Below, in pieces: positions 37,301 to 51,305 of a stretch of DNA of 64,000 nt. The translations under genes were made by a program, and so were the position numbers. The stretch's first letter is position 1. Every line of letters starts with the position of its first letter. The notes under the pieces were generated by a model that worked only from the letters and a program-made list of their open reading frames with translations, was not told the DNA's origin and searched no databases. Source of the stretch: Solen grandis (Eukaryota; Mollusca; Bivalvia; Adapedonta; Solenidae); NCBI GenBank assembly GCA_021229015.1, contig CM037794.1, forward strand, positions 38,288,815 through 38,352,814, in the 5' to 3' direction.

Positions 37301-39987
37301 TATGCTCTACTGAATGTTTTGTAGCAAGTTTGATCTAATGGGATGATATTGTTACCTACCACATGAATAAACGAACTCTATGACGAAGAAAAAATGCGTC
37401 CTAGGGAGTTCAGCCAGGGAGATGTTACCGAGACATTCCTCTGTATCACATACGTCCATCAGTCTGGTGACTTCTTCTTCTAGATACCGAGAAACTTCGC
37501 GCTCCTTTGAACAACAGCTTCGTTCACCAGTCAAACACTCATCAATAAAGTGACAATAACGATTCATATACACAGTTACTTCTGTCATGTTGATGTTACC
37601 CCCGCTACAATAACTCGAGTTTGTTTCATTAGTGTTGCAATAACCTTCGTCGAGAAGTTTTGTATAGCATAAGGTAAGAGAAAATTCCAACGCATGAAGA
37701 GGTACCCCACCACTACCTGGAATTAAAACATAATTATGGTTAACAAATACTAATATATATGTATGATGTATTATTAGTTTTTGGTGGACAAGGAATAAAT
37801 GTGTATAAAACAAGTTGTCATTCACATATAAAATTATGTTTTGATAAATAAGATAAAATATCCATAACCAAAATCAAAAAAGACTATTAATGACCTCACA
37901 AGGAGCCCTTAAAGCAGATGAAGTTCACAAAAAACAAGAACAAAAAAATAACAACAGCAACTACAAAACAATAACAAAAAAACAAACAACAAAACATGAA
38001 TTGGCATAATTGTATGTAATAAAAAAAACTTAAATTAGTATGTGTGGTCTCATTGCAATCCAACTAAATATACATATGAGGTTAAAAATAGTGAATATTA
38101 AATAAAAAAGTAATGTTATGATGATGATGGAAATGGAAAACACTTAATAAAAAAAAGACACCCGATGCAATAACCGGAGTTTGATTCACCATAAAACATC
38201 ATGATTTTAAACAAATACTAGTAGCTGCAATTTATATCTGTAAAACGTTTATTCAAAAACTAGTACATTGAATATAAAACACCAACACATATCTTGTTTT
38301 GGTAGGGAAACGAAACATCTTTTAACAAAATCAAAGGTCCCGGTGATCGGCGCAATATCTCAGTGGTAGAGTGTCCGCTTCGCGTTCAGGAGATATGGGG
38401 TTCGATTCTTAGCCGAGGCACTTCATCCGTTGACCGCGTCAAACCATAGACGTATAAAATGCACCCTTGCCTGGCACTCGGCAAAATGGGGTTGCTATGG
38501 GAACTCCGAATACTCAATACTGGTTCTACCCAGGAACTTGCCTCTCGTGTATCGGTGCTAAACACAGGGCACGTAATAAACCAAGGGGTCTATTCGCAAA
38601 ATAAGCTAAGTAATCGCACACGGACTTTCTTGTATCCAACTACTGTCTCTTCCAATGCTGCCTCTTCAGCAAATAACAGGAACCACACGTGGAAAATATT
38701 GCCATGACGATCAGAAAATGATTGCTGGCCATTACAATAAAAGAAGAAAAGAAGAAGACCAAGTGGTTAAAGCGTCCGCCCCGGAATCGGGAGATCATGG
38801 GTTCGATCTCCGGCAGCGACATTCAAAAGACGTATAAAAAGTTACTGTTATAGTTTCCCTAATTGGTGCTCATCATATAAGGACTGGTCGGTCCGGTATC
38901 AGGATCATGTCACATGTCTACGGGGCGTGATATTGCAGTTTGGCAGAACTATATCTGTCTTAAGTAGACATATTCTCCAAATGATTGAAATACTGTCGGC
39001 GGGAAGTTTAACCCAATAAAACAAACACACAAAAACAAAATGCATAATAAATTATCAAGTATACAAGTAAATAAATGCACTCTTGTTAATGTTTTGAAGG
39101 AGACCGAATTTCAAAATTCAAAAGATGAAAAAAGAATACAGTTTTATTCGTATACGTAAAAAAGAAAAAGTTTCAATAATGCATGTGTGTGACTTATCTA
39201 CACTAACAAAGAAAACTAGAACTGCCATTGCTATGACGCAAATACCCCCCGCATGCCGCTTTATCACAGGGATTTTTAAATGACGCGAAAGAGGGAAACA
39301 GTGCTTGGGCACTGTAAATCCCTTCAATGAGATCTATCCGCATATCAAGTTTCATCATGATATCTTATATACTTTTTGAGTTATGGTCTGGACAAAAATT
39401 AAGTATGTTTTGTTAAGGGCAGTAACACCAAAAATAGGCGACAAAGAATTATGATTATTGGTCACTGCACTCCCTCTCAGTTAGATCTATTCACATATGA
39501 ACTTTTCTATTGATACTTTTTGAGTTATGGTCCGGACAATAATTAAGTACGAACATTTTCAAAGAACAATAACTCCAAAATTACGCGACAAAGAGTTATG
39601 GTTCTTGGACACTGCACTCCCCTTCAATAAGATCTAGTAACATATGAAATTTCATCTTGATATCTTTTATACTTTTGGAATCATGGCCCGGACAATAAAA
39701 CAGTTCCGACAGACGGACAGACAGACAAGCTGAAGCCAGTATACCCCGTTACAACTTCGTTGTGCGCGTGGGGGGGGGGGGTATAATAAAAGTGATAGTA
39801 CACAATTGTGTTTAGGAAACGCACGATCGTGTGTCAAGGCCATTAAATCGTGGTAATTTATCAAATGTATACATATAAGGATATAGTGAATGTTAAATGA
39901 CGATTATGATGGTGATGATGATGATGATGATGATGATGATAAACGTTTACCTGTGAGTATCAAAATCAGCATCAGGACACGAAACAT
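34390..39987 (-). CDS. Family 1 receptor, complete (signal, 10-Cys ectodomain, stalk, TM, tyrosine tail)
   Basis: Five exons join in frame: 39987-39951 (MFRVLMLILILT), 37716-37360, 36464-36363, 35115-35019 and 34645-34390. Total 849 coding bases, 282 residues. All sites are GT-AG; the first three exons end in phase 1 and the TM exon in phase 2. The ectodomain (about 119 residues) has ten cysteines, with landmarks LTLCYTK, YCSGGNINMTEVTVY, CHFIDECL, SCCSKE, CDTEECLGNISL and VYSCG. I do not recognise the domain. The stalk is Thr/Ser-rich (PTTTMSTESTPHITT). The helix runs from VAVSVSVV to VIVIIYR and is followed by RRKARSH. The tail carries LYVNV and YYNVE (YxN, Grb2-SH2-like), LYTDL and YESLHYN (YxxL). 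It is the best-preserved family 1 gene. A 'tttatt' near 33775 may mark its poly(A) site. A 30-bp minisatellite starts about 400 bp upstream of its ATG. Confidence 0.8.
35567..35740. mobile_element. Short TIR element (MITE) in receptor intron
   Basis: The left end 'cagtcaactctctttacaac' pairs with the right end 'gttgtaaagaggtttcactg' in inverted orientation, and TA follows the right end. The interior is rich in 'gttataaagagattgc' repeats. About 174 bp, no coding capacity. Confidence 0.65.
36785..36965. mobile_element. Diverged relative of MITE family b
   Basis: It begins 'ttaaggtaatccactcataa' and shares 'atcatcatggtccat' and 'gatgcaagcatccattgac' patterns with 4617-4801. The right end is poorly preserved. 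Confidence 0.4.
38349..38480 (+). mobile_element. tRNA-like SINE head
   Basis: An A-box-like 'tctcagtggtagagtgtcc' and B box 'ggggttcgattctt' are spaced as in a tRNA, followed by 'agacgtataaaa' and 'ctggcactcgg'. It lies in the upstream intron of the family 1 gene. A functional tRNA is unlikely because the acceptor stem does not close cleanly. Confidence 0.55.
38756..39036 (+). mobile_element. tRNA-derived SINE
   Basis: The head 'ccaagtggttaaagcgtccg' and B box 'gggttcgatctcc' are followed by the same body and tail as 1180-1473 ('gaaatactgtcggcgggaag', 'tttaacccaataaaac'). Plus strand. Confidence 0.75.
39230..39790. repeat. Mollusc-type dispersed repeat with three internal units
   Basis: Three diverged units near 39310-39405, 39465-39548 and 39612-39702 share 'gatct', 'acatatgaa' and 'gttatggtccggacaa'. 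They end in 'gacagacggacagacagaca' and a purine/G run. Repeats of this wording are common in bivalve genomes (general knowledge). Confidence 0.55.
39906..39942. repeat. GAT trinucleotide repeat beside a signal exon
   Basis: A run of 'gat/gatg' just inside intron 1 of the family 1 gene. Similar short GAT or CTG runs lie beside the signal exons or their relics at 43440, 52330 and 56065, so the repeat is part of the duplicated 5' region. Confidence 0.8.
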
Positions 39988-40392
39988 ACTTCAATTGTGT
40001 CATCAGTACCGCCTGTATAACTTATAAATCAAATCAATTACACATACGACATTCAACCAAACACAGGTACGTCCAGGAAGAGAAAATCGGCAATACACAC
40101 CTATTCAAATATAAGAGATTTTCAAACTATTTATAAACTTTATATGCCGCGGTGTTTTGTGGTTGAACCAATGGGAATTACTTAAATTTTTATAACTCAT
40201 GTTATTCTGAAATATTCAACTGTTAAACTTAACTGCTCTCGCCCATGGTGTTTCCCCAAAGGCCAAAGGAAGTACCCATGATGCTCAGGGAAACATCCCA
40301 AGAACTATATTAGAAATCAGCTGCTAGTCTTGAACTCATCTCTTAGAGTATCATGCACCATCAGCTAGATCGGAGGACAGCCGTATCTGGAC

Positions 40393-42878
40393 AATCATAT
40401 AATGAGTATTGTATAGAATTACAATCATATGATGAGTATTGTATAGAATTACAATCATATAATGAGTATTGTATAGAAGTACAATCACATGATGAGTATT
40501 GTATAGAATTACAATCATATGATGAGTATTGTATAGAAGTACAATCATATAATGAGTATTGTATAGAAGTACAATCACATGATGAGTATTGTATAGAATT
40601 ACAATCATATGATGAGTATTGTATAGAATTACAATCATATGATGAGTATTATATAGAATTACAATCATATGATGAATATTGTATAGAAGTACAATCGTAT
40701 GATGAATACTGTGTAGAAGTACAATCATATGATGAGTACTGTGTAGAAGTACAATCATATGATGAGTATTGTATAGAAGTACAATCATATGATGAGTACT
40801 GTGTAGAAGTACAATCATATGATGAGTATTGCATAGAATTACAATAGTATGATGAGTATTGTATAGAATTACAATAGTATGATGAGTATTGTATAGAATT
40901 ACAATCATATGATGAGTATTGTGTAGAAGTACAATCATATGATGAGTACTGTGTAGAAGTACGATCACATGATGAGTATTGTATAGAAGTACAATCATAT
41001 GATGAATATTGTATAGAATTACAATCATATGATGAATATTGTATAGAAGTACAATCATATGATAAGTATTGTATAGAAGTACAATCATATGATGAGTATT
41101 GTATAGAAGTACAATCATATAATAAGTATTGTATAGAATTACAATCATATGATGAGTATTGTATAGAATTACAATCATATGATGAGTATTGTATAGAAGT
41201 ACAATCATATGATGAGTATTGTATAGAATTACAATCATATGATGAGTATTGTATAGAAGTACAATCATATAATGATTATTGTATAGAAGTACAATCAAAT
41301 GATGAGTATTGTATAGAATTACAATCATATGATGAATATTGTATAGAAGTACAATCATATAATGATTATTGTATAGAAGTACAATCATATGATGAGTATT
41401 GTATAGAATTACAATCATATGATGAGTATTGTATAGAATTACAATCATATGATGAGTATTGTATAGAATTACAATCATATGATGAGTATTGTATAGAAGT
41501 ACAATCATATGATAAGTATTGTATAGAAGTACAATCATATGATGAGTATTGTATAGAATTACAATCACATGATGAGTATTGTATAGAATTACAATCATAT
41601 GATGAATATTGTATAGAAGTACAATAGTATGATGCGTATTGTTTAGAAGTACAATCATATGATGAGTATTGTATAGAAGTACAATCATATGATGAGTATT
41701 GTATAGAAGTACAATCATATTATGAATATTGTATAGAAGTACAATCATATGAAGAGTATTGTATAGAAGTACAATTATATGAAGAGTATTGTATAGAAGT
41801 ACAATCATATGATGAGTATTGTATAGAAGTACAATCATATGATGAGTATTGTATTGAATTACAATCATATGATGAGTATTGTATAGAAGTACAATCATAT
41901 GATGAGTATTGTATAGAAGTACAATCACATGATGAGTATTGTATTGAATTACAATCATATGATGAGTATTGTATAGAAGTACAATCATATGATGAGTATT
42001 GTATAGAAGAACAATCATATGATGAGTATTGTATAGAAGTACAATCATATGATGAATATTGTATAGAAGTACAATCGTATGATGAATACTGTGTAGAAGT
42101 ACAATCATATGATGAGTACTATGTAGAAGTACAATCATATGATGAGTACTGTATAGAAGTACAATCATATGATGAGTATTGTATAGCATTACAATCATAT
42201 GATGAGTATTGTATAGAATTACAATCATATGATGAGTACAGTATAGAATTACAATCATATGATGAGTATTGTATAGAATTACAATCATATGATGAGTATT
42301 GTATAGCATTACAATCATATGATGAGTATTGTATAGAATTACAATCATATGATGAGTATTGTATAGAATAACAATCATATGATGAGTATTGTATAGCATT
42401 ACAATCATATGATGAGTATTGTATAGAATAACAATCATATGATGAGTATTGTATAGAATAACAATCAATGATAGATTGTATAGATAAATATATAGTATGA
42501 TAGAAAACAATCATATGATGAGTATTGTATAGAATTAACAATCATATGATGAGTATTGTATAGAATTACAATCATATGATGAGTATTGTATAGAATTACA
42601 ATCATATGATGAGTATTGTATAGCATTACAATCATATGATGAGTATTGTATAGAATTACAATCATATGATGAGTATTGTATAGAATTACAATCATATGAT
42701 GAGTATTGTATAGAATTACAATCATATGATGAGTATTGTATAGAATTACAATCATATGATGAGTATTGTATAGAATTACAATCATATGATGAGTATTGTA
42801 TAGCATTACAATCATATGATGAGTATTGTATAGAATAACAATCATATGATGAGTACTGTATAGAATAACAATCATATA
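40393..42878. repeat. 30-bp minisatellite, about 80 copies
   Basis: The unit is 'acaatcatatgatgagtatt' plus 'gtatagaatt' (or gaagt, gcatt, gaata variants). The array is broken once by a degenerate stretch at about 42465-42540, and the part to the right is the most uniform. Because 30 is a multiple of three, both strands have long spurious frames: minus strand 719 codons of the pattern MIVILYNTHH, plus strand SYDEYCIELQ. Variant blocks recur about 1.38 kb apart (for example 'cgtatgatgaatactgtgta' near 40697 and 42077), so larger blocks were also duplicated. Confidence 0.95.
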
Positions 42879-43460
42879 AAAGAAATAAAGAGAACCTATA
42901 TTCACTATCATAAATAACTGATTTATTTACTTAATCAAACGGTTTCAATGTATTATGATTTTTATGGTTACAGAATTGAGATAAAAATAACAAAAACAAC
43001 GTTGTATTAAACATGAATGACATACATTGGAAAACTTAAACGGGATATTATCTAATATTTTATCGTCAGTTCAATTGTTTTATGATTTTAAATATTCCCA
43101 AATGAGTCAGCAATATGTCACATTATTTTTTATGAATTTAGCCAAAAAAAAAAAATCTAGACACCAACAGACATCTATAATTAAATGTAAAATAAATAAA
43201 TAAACACTCGACAGACAGGCAAAACGTTTTATTCACGAGTTTTTCACCTATGAAACATTAATTTTTACATTTGAGCGACTTCAAATATTGACATTTTCAA
43301 CAGTTATTGCAACAATTTCCTCTGGTTTAAAGGTATACATAAACCATCTGGTGTATCTTGTGTAAAGAAACACAGGGTTGAAAATAAGTATGTTGTCTCG
43401 ATGTAACTGAATTAAAAATACACATGAGGCGATTATTACATAATGATGATAAAAGTTTAC

Positions 43461-43497
43461 CATTAAATATTAAGATCAGCCATAGAGCACGAAAAAT
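43461..43497 (-). pseudogene. Dead family 1 signal-peptide exon (start codon lost)
   Basis: The 37-base exon keeps its frame and GT donor (FRALWLILIFN after the first codon), but the first codon is ATT where the live copies have ATG. No in-frame ATG lies just upstream. A GAT-type repeat and the 'tacacatgaggcg' flank match the other family 1 signal exons. It marks a lost receptor gene between 40 and 45 kb. Confidence 0.6.
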
Positions 43498-44624
43498 ATT
43501 TTTGTATTTTTGTTCTGTTCACCGTTTTGCCTCCCCCTGTATGTACAAACACATAATACATTCTCAGTCATATCCATTTATAACCAGTAAATGAAAGAGT
43601 CCAGGACACTAACATGGTGATATACAACTTTCATAACAGATGCGTTTTGAAAAAACAACAACAGATTTACAAAAAAATCTACCCTTTACATTAATTATTT
43701 TTGTTTGAGAATTACAAATTAGACATCTAAAGCAATGATTTTAGATTTGTTTTAAATGTTGTTGATTTCTTTTCTATTACAAATGCTCAATATGTGTGAT
43801 TTTGTTCATTAGTAAATCAAATGATTCTTTAACCCAGATCAAAAAAGTACTATTGGTCATGAAGCAGTTAAATCACCGGATGTTGAAATGGAGATGGTCA
43901 CAAATATTCTGACGATTTTCACAGCATCGATCATTTTATTTCAAGTATAAATCTGAGTCGAGTAGATATACATTAGCATTTTGATAACTATGTTTAACAT
44001 CCGGATAATTAAGCAACAAATTAGTATCAAACAAAATTTTGCGATACATATTAAAGTTTTGCAACGGGTACCGAGCGGGGATAAAACAAACTTTAAATAT
44101 ACGTAATTTTGCTCAGGGCTAACATAGCCAACTGATTGTTTATATTTCAAACCTGCATTTTCGTTGCATTTTTAAGCTAACCAACAATTTTTACATTAAG
44201 TTATCATATTGCACGACTTGATGTGGGTCCGTTGAAACCTGGTTTAAGTCCCCAGTTGAGCTTTGCGGGCTAACAGATCCAATGCCGAGACTTTTGGTAT
44301 TTCTTTATGTTATGTCCGGTTTCCGTTTTTTGTCAATTTATATGCACCTCTCTCTACAGTTAGATTTTTTTTTTTTTATATAAGATCAATTTCTCAAAGG
44401 AACTTCCTATCTTTACAGTCTAAATAGTAACACAGAGGTCCGAATATGCGTGAAACACAACACTTAGGAAAGTAGAAAGTATACCTTTCAGCAAATGTTA
44501 ATTTATTGGAACCACACATAAACTAGTTCTACATGCTATGGAATAAAGTAAAAAAATGGGTGTATTACAGTGTTTCTTATTGAATTAACATGGATGACGT
44601 TGATACATTTATAGAACACCAATT

Positions 44625-44835
44625 ACTGACCTGAAGCTCATCTGCGGATTCGGCCAACAACACGACATCATCAGCATACAGTATTATACTGTATATACTT
44701 AGTCTGCATCAACAGGCACTCCAATTCAGAATGCTTAAAGGTGAACTGATAAATCATTAATGAAGAAACTGAAAACGCATAAAGCCTTGCCATAAATCAC
44801 AGTCTACATTAAATCATTCCGTTCATTCTTTTCCA
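44625..44835 (-). mobile_element. Reverse-transcriptase fragment with YADD box
   Basis: The minus strand reads LYADDVVLLAESADELQ, the YxDD catalytic box of a LINE reverse transcriptase. The upstream part is frameshifted. A related, more decayed fragment is at 62720-62960. Confidence 0.65.
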
Positions 44836-44849
44836 GCAACAGCTACAGC

Positions 44850-45470
44850 TGCTGTTATCCCCGGTTCTCACAACGACCAGATTTCCCCCCCCCCCCACCC
44901 AGACAGTGCGGAATCGTTTAGCCTTGAACAGTTTTCACGGACGTCTCCCGTACATCGGTTTAGTTTTGACGCTCCGCAATCGCAATAATAGAGAGCAATG
45001 GGTCCTGTGACATAAAGTGGACAAGAAAGCGTTGGTGGAGATTTCTTTTTACTGATGAGTCGAGGTTTGCATTGTCTCAAGCTAATGGCCGTGTACATTT
45101 TTTTTTCTGACGCAGGAATGAACGTTATGCCGACTGTTGTGTACTGCAACGCGCTCGTTTTGGGGGCGGGGCGGGCGTCTGTTATGGTGTAAGGTGGTAT
45201 TGCTTACGGGTATCGCACCCCAGTCGTCGTTATTTAGGGGAAAACAAATGCCCTAAAATACAGGGAAGATATAGTAGGCACTCATGTTGTCCCTCTGCTT
45301 CAAACCTATGACGTAATAACGACTTTACAACAGGATCATGCCAGACCCCATGTTGCTCGTGTCAATATAACGTTGATTTCATCGACAACTGTGCTCTCGA
45401 TGCGGCGTCGCTGTCAGACAGTCAGCACTGCGCGCGGCGGTCACACACGCTACTGATTATTGACTTTTGA
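44850..45470 (+). pseudogene. Tc1-like transposase fragment
   Basis: The plus strand shows WRFLFTDESRFALSQANG (first catalytic Asp region), RNERYADCCV, and QDHARPHVARV (second Asp region) in shifting frames with stops and a poly-C tract. This is the DDE core of a Tc1-type transposase, clearly broken. I did not find its terminal repeats. Confidence 0.7.
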
Positions 45471-45703
45471 AATCGACCCCTTCCTTATTTTAATTCAAAT
45501 AAAACAATTAAACTGATATTTTCTGTCCAATATACCGATCTTAAAAGATTCACAAGATATTCGTTTACAAATCGTACATAAGATTTCAGCCAAATATATT
45601 GAAATGTTAAAATTATCTACATTCAAACTTGGCGAAAGTTTCTTTTAGTGTTCAGTATAGAACCACTTTGTATACTTATACTTGGTAGTTTACTATACAT
45701 GAT

Positions 45704-48700
45704 TTAATAATTGCAGTTTAGGGATTCGTAAGTCTCGTCTATCTGTGCGGGTACCAGATCAGTGTAGAGGTCAGTACACCTGTACCTATAGTCATGACTG
45801 ACCCCCGGGCCTGTGTCCTCGGGATGATGACCGCTCACGTCTCCAGCCGCCCTTAATTCCTCTCCAAGATCCACATTGTAATAGTTCCTACTCCCGGCTG
45901 TAACGTTGACATACACGGGTGAGTCCGCGGTTGCAGAACTACCTGGATGAAATCGTGTATTCCTCCTGTAACAAGAGAAAATATCTAATAATACATGTGT
46001 ATTCAAATAGATAATAGGAACATTTATGTTTGCTATTTTGGTGGTCTATGTATAATTGCAAATATGCTAAAAATAATTACAGGGTAAACTTTTTTGTCGG
46101 CTTGTAGGAATGTATATTTGTTAAAAGTATATAAAACATATCAAGAAACGTTTTGCGAAATGCCCTTTAAAATGAGATGTGGCTGATCATTTGTGGTTAA
46201 CAACAAGGTTAGGTAATAAAATAAACTTGAATCTGACTTTTAGGTTTATATTGCACTTTAACCCGTGTTTCTGTTTCAGTTAAGAAAAAATGAATACACG
46301 AGTAAGTTTTATTGTTAAATACATTTAAGTGAAATAAGTTATGACAAGCATACCTGTAGATGATGACAATAATAACAACAACAACAATTAAGACGGTTAC
46401 CACCGTAACGGATATGGCAACACCTGCAACTTCAGTCGAACTAGAACTCTCTGTAATGCAAAATGAGTACAAAAGTTTAAGGTCTACATAAATAAACAAT
46501 TAATAGGTAATGTAAGGTCGGCCTTGATCTTTTTTCCAGAAAGATTCCTCGAATGCTAGAAAAAGGGTGGATTAAAATGATTACCCTAAACAGATACCTC
46601 ACATATCTCGACGCTGATTCACAACAGATCACTAATATTTAACGTATCATAATATTGCGAGTTTGATTCCCACTTGGAGAGAGAACTTTTCGAGACTTTT
46701 ACAAATTGTCAATAATGACATTTCATATTATATACCTTCCCATGCATTCTCGTTAAAACTAAAAACGTTTAGATAGATTAATTTGAGGATATATATGTTG
46801 TTGAACTACATATAACACAATATTTATTCATTAATATGTATACATTAAATAATATTTTAAAAAAATGGTATCGAAATTTTCCACAAGTACTAAAAACAAA
46901 ATCGTTTAGATCTTAACACGAAAATAGATTGCACTTTTGTATAAATATTCATTTAATGAATGAAAAAACAACAACACAAACTTACTGCTTGATATTGGGT
47001 CGCTTGTATTTGTTATACTTCCTATAGTAGACCAAGTCACCGTTGATATGTCTGATATTACCTCGGTCGATAAGGTTGTTGTAGAAACTGAAACAAACAA
47101 AAGTACTTTTGATGTTTGATAATATACTATTCAAAATTTGCTTAGCACCGCATATCATGTTTCACTGTGAAATTGAAATGGCTATAACGTCTTTTATATT
47201 TGTCCATACCTCTTAAGATTTCACAACCATCCTTTATATACCCAAACATTTGTTTTAATGCAAACATTTCAAAGTATAAACTCTTAATTTTGAGATATCA
47301 AAACAGCAGCAGCAGCAACAACAACAACAACAACAACAACAAAAACAACAACAGCAAAGCGTTTTCTATTCTAAAAAGTAACATAATTCACAAAGTTTTC
47401 AATTTACATATACTTAATAACTTTCAATATTATCTACAATGCAATGTTATTCTTTTCTTAAATGCACGTATGGTGACGTACAAATGTGAAAATGCGTATT
47501 TACAAATGCGTTTCTGAAGGATATGCATTTGTTCACAAAAGATCTTATGTTTTTCTTTTATCTCCATATTACAATTGCTGCATTTTCTCTTCTTTTTCAA
47601 ACAAAACAACTAGCTTACGTTACAAAAATGTTCAAATCTGATTTAAAGAGAATAAGAGCTCCTATTTTCCTGGTAGTAAACAACGTTTTGATGCCGCGGT
47701 CATTTCAAAAATGTAAAGCACACAGATATTTTAATAAAAATATAAATATTAAACGTCTGTTTTATATACACATTCAATTTATGATTTTTAAATCTTCCGT
47801 ATATATTTACAAGAAATATCTTTCATAATAAGATATTCGGCGTTTGGAGAATTATAAATAGGTGTAGATGTACATTAAATTTATTTAAACGACTAAATAA
47901 GTAATTGGAACATATAATTTGCTATCATTAACATGCATTGCACTCCAATTCTGAACACAGTTACACGTAATGGTTAAACAATTAATGAGATGAATGTATG
48001 CATATATACTAAAAACGTCTAATGAAATCCCTAACACCACAGCAGGGTTTAACATTGCACGATTTTTCTCAGCAATGGAAACCATATGCAAGAAATCATT
48101 TGATACAAGTTAAATGATCATTTATATAAATCTTTACTCAATAAGGTTAATCGGATCAGTCATGTCACAATGCTAGATACTGATTAAAACATTGCCTTTG
48201 TCGATTAAGCAATCTCTCATTTTCTACCTTTTGATGCATTTTATAAGAACTTTGTGTTCCACGTGTTCCAAAACATATTACATAATGCTTATACAGCAAC
48301 ATACAATAAATAGTACTATTGTATCGAACGTTTTATTTACGTTGTCTTAGAGTAAATCATTCAGGAAGTGCGAAGTTGGGGCCCACTTAAATCTGGTTTA
48401 AACACTGTCAGTTGGTCTTTTATCCGGCTGACTATTCCAAAGACGGTAATTTTTTTTCTCTAGATTATGTAACGTCGTGTCTCCGTGTTTCTTTGTCAAT
48501 TTGATCCTTAATTCGCTGTTGCTTGCCTCCTTCTTCAGTTAGAATTCTTATAGGACCTTTATGTGTTTCCTTATTACTTACTAAATACAAAATCGTTTTG
48601 GTGCTTAATTTTGGTCTTACTTTAGGGCGAATTAGTTGCTCAAGATATTACACTATTTAATCAGATGTTTCCAAGTTTATTAATGAAAAGGTATATTTAA

Positions 48701-51266
48701 ACGTACTGCTTATCACTTGATCAGTATTACCTGTAGTAGATTTATACGCAGCTGTTGTGTCTGGTTTAACCTCAGTCGACAACGTTGTTGTTGAAGCTGA
48801 AACTTAAACAAAATTGTGTAGGATTTTTCATAATATCAAATTGGTAATCTTATCAAAATTTAATGTTAATTTCAAATTTAAAGTAACGACTTGTGTATAT
48901 CCATCCTAATTAAGAAATGATAATGGTATTATATTGAAAATAATGTGCTCTTAATAACTTGATATATCAATTTCTAAGTTACACATAAAAATGAAAAAAA
49001 AAATGTTGGAGTAAGGGTATGTATTCAATATTTAAAAAAAAATCTTTTAATATTTCTTTAATCACTTAATAGCAATTATAGCATTTGCTCTACATTAGTC
49101 TTACAGTTGTAAAAGGTTTAAACTTCATTTATTTTGAAATAGGACATAGAGCGATTTCGCTCATTAACATATTGCTGGTTCTTATGTTGGCGTTTAACCA
49201 GATTATATGACCTAAATTGATAAAGCATAAAATACTTATACAAATGATATCATATGATATAGGACATTTAAAAAAAAGGCAAAGCAGAAATGATGTGTCT
49301 AAACACATGTATGCGCCCGTGCGTGTGTGTGGTATATATGACAGCAAGTTTAATCTATGGGATGGTATTGATATACCTACCACATGAATAGACAACTTCA
49401 ATAATGCGAAAAGAGTGCACCTCTGGGAGTTCTGTCAGGGAGATGTTTTCAAGGCATTCCTCTGTATCACATGTGTCTATCAGTCTGATTATATTTTCAC
49501 GATACAGAGACACATCACGCTCCTTTAAACAGCAATCTTGATGATACCTCAAACACTCATCGATAAAGTGACAAATATGATTCTCATACACCTTTACTTC
49601 TGTAATATTGATGCTACTCCCGCTACAATTAGCCGGGATTGTTTCACTTGCATTGCAAAAACCTTCATCATAATATTTTGTGTAGCATATAGTGAGAGAA
49701 TATTCCATCGTACGAAGAAGAACACCACTGCCTGTAATAGAAAGTATCACAATGGTTTACAAATGATACGGGGGTGATTCACGAATTTTGAAACACCCTG
49801 TAGTTTTGTTTTTCGCGAACACCTGCAGCACAAGTTTCATGATTTTAACGGTGTCTTATCCTTTCAATAGCAAACTACACATATATGTTACACATAGTTG
49901 TGATTTCAACATGGGTAGACGTAAAGTTGACTCAAGTTTAGAGGGTGTTATAGAAAACCTGTTGAAGAAAGGAAATTCCTATAGAAGCATAAAGAAGGAG
50001 CTAAAGGGGCAGGGGCATGTATCTTTGTCCACAATACATAGAGTAAAACATTTCATCGGCAAATCTCGAAATCCTAATACTAAAAAGTCGAAACCAGGTG
50101 AGTTTCGTAGGCGACCTACTTAGTCAACAGATGACGTCGTTCGTAAAGTCGCCATTTTTATTCAAAGGGTAAATCCTCCAACCCAGAGAAAGATGGCAAA
50201 ACGTTAAGGTGTATCTCAGGCTATTATTAACCGAATTATTAAACGTGTACTGCAATGTAAACTTCGCAAGAATTGCAAAGTTCATAAGCTCAATGCAAAT
50301 CAAATTGAGAAAAGACGTCAACTTTAATGGCGTCTGTATTTACGTTTAAATAACAACCAGTGAAAAAAATTTGTCACCGCCGACGAGGCAATGTTTTATC
50401 TCGGTGGCAGTTATGGTCGTCGTCGGGTTTGTTATTACCGTAAAGGAGTACATGATGTTTCAAAACTTAAGTTTGTAAAACGTGATTCGTTAGCTCCAGG
50501 ATTCATGGTTTGGGCAGGCGTAAGCTTCCATGGTAAAACGGATATCCGTATTATTGATAAAGGTGTAAAAGTCAATTCAGACTTCTATATCAATAAAGTT
50601 CTGAAGCCTTTTGTCAATAAAGATCTTCCCAGAAGGTTTCCTGGAGACCAAATTAAAGACATGGTCTTCCACCAGGATAGTGCATTCAGTCATACCTCAA
50701 AACACACACTTAAATACTTGCGTCAACAAAAAATCAACTTTGTAACGCCTGAAGAATGGATGCCCAAAAGTCCTGATGCAGCACCAATTGATTTTGCTAT
50801 TTTGTGTATCTTAAAACGACGTTTACAAAAGCGTAAAATATACACTTTGGCAGGTCTTAACCGAGCATTAAAGGATGAATGGAAAAAATTAGAACCAACA
50901 GTTATAAATAAAACCTTGCAGCCATGACCAAAGCAATGTAGACTCATTTACAACATGCATGGATCACATATTGAGCATTTGTTACAGTAAAATGCATATC
51001 AGTTTAAAAGTATACGCTGTTACAAAGTGTTTCAAAATTCGTGAATCACCTCTCGTAGTTGCTGTAATATATTTATAAATAGAACGCATTACCAGCTGAT
51101 TGCCAATGAATATAAAGCTAGGCATTTACACATATCTTATCTTGAATTCAATATGAAATGAAACATCCTGTAACTAAATCAAAATGACTAATTAACAAGT
51201 TTATCTATCAACGCTGTATTCAATGCGCCCGAAACGCAGGTGGAATTAACGAAATTAAATTAAGCC

Positions 51267-51305
<39 letters not shown>

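Noticed and set aside
38349..38425. Possible tRNA gene
   Set aside because: The A and B boxes are good, but the acceptor stem does not pair and a SINE body follows.
40351..42510. 719-codon open frame on the minus strand
   Set aside because: It is the 30-bp minisatellite read through. The opposite strand is also open for long stretches, and there is no non-repeat domain.
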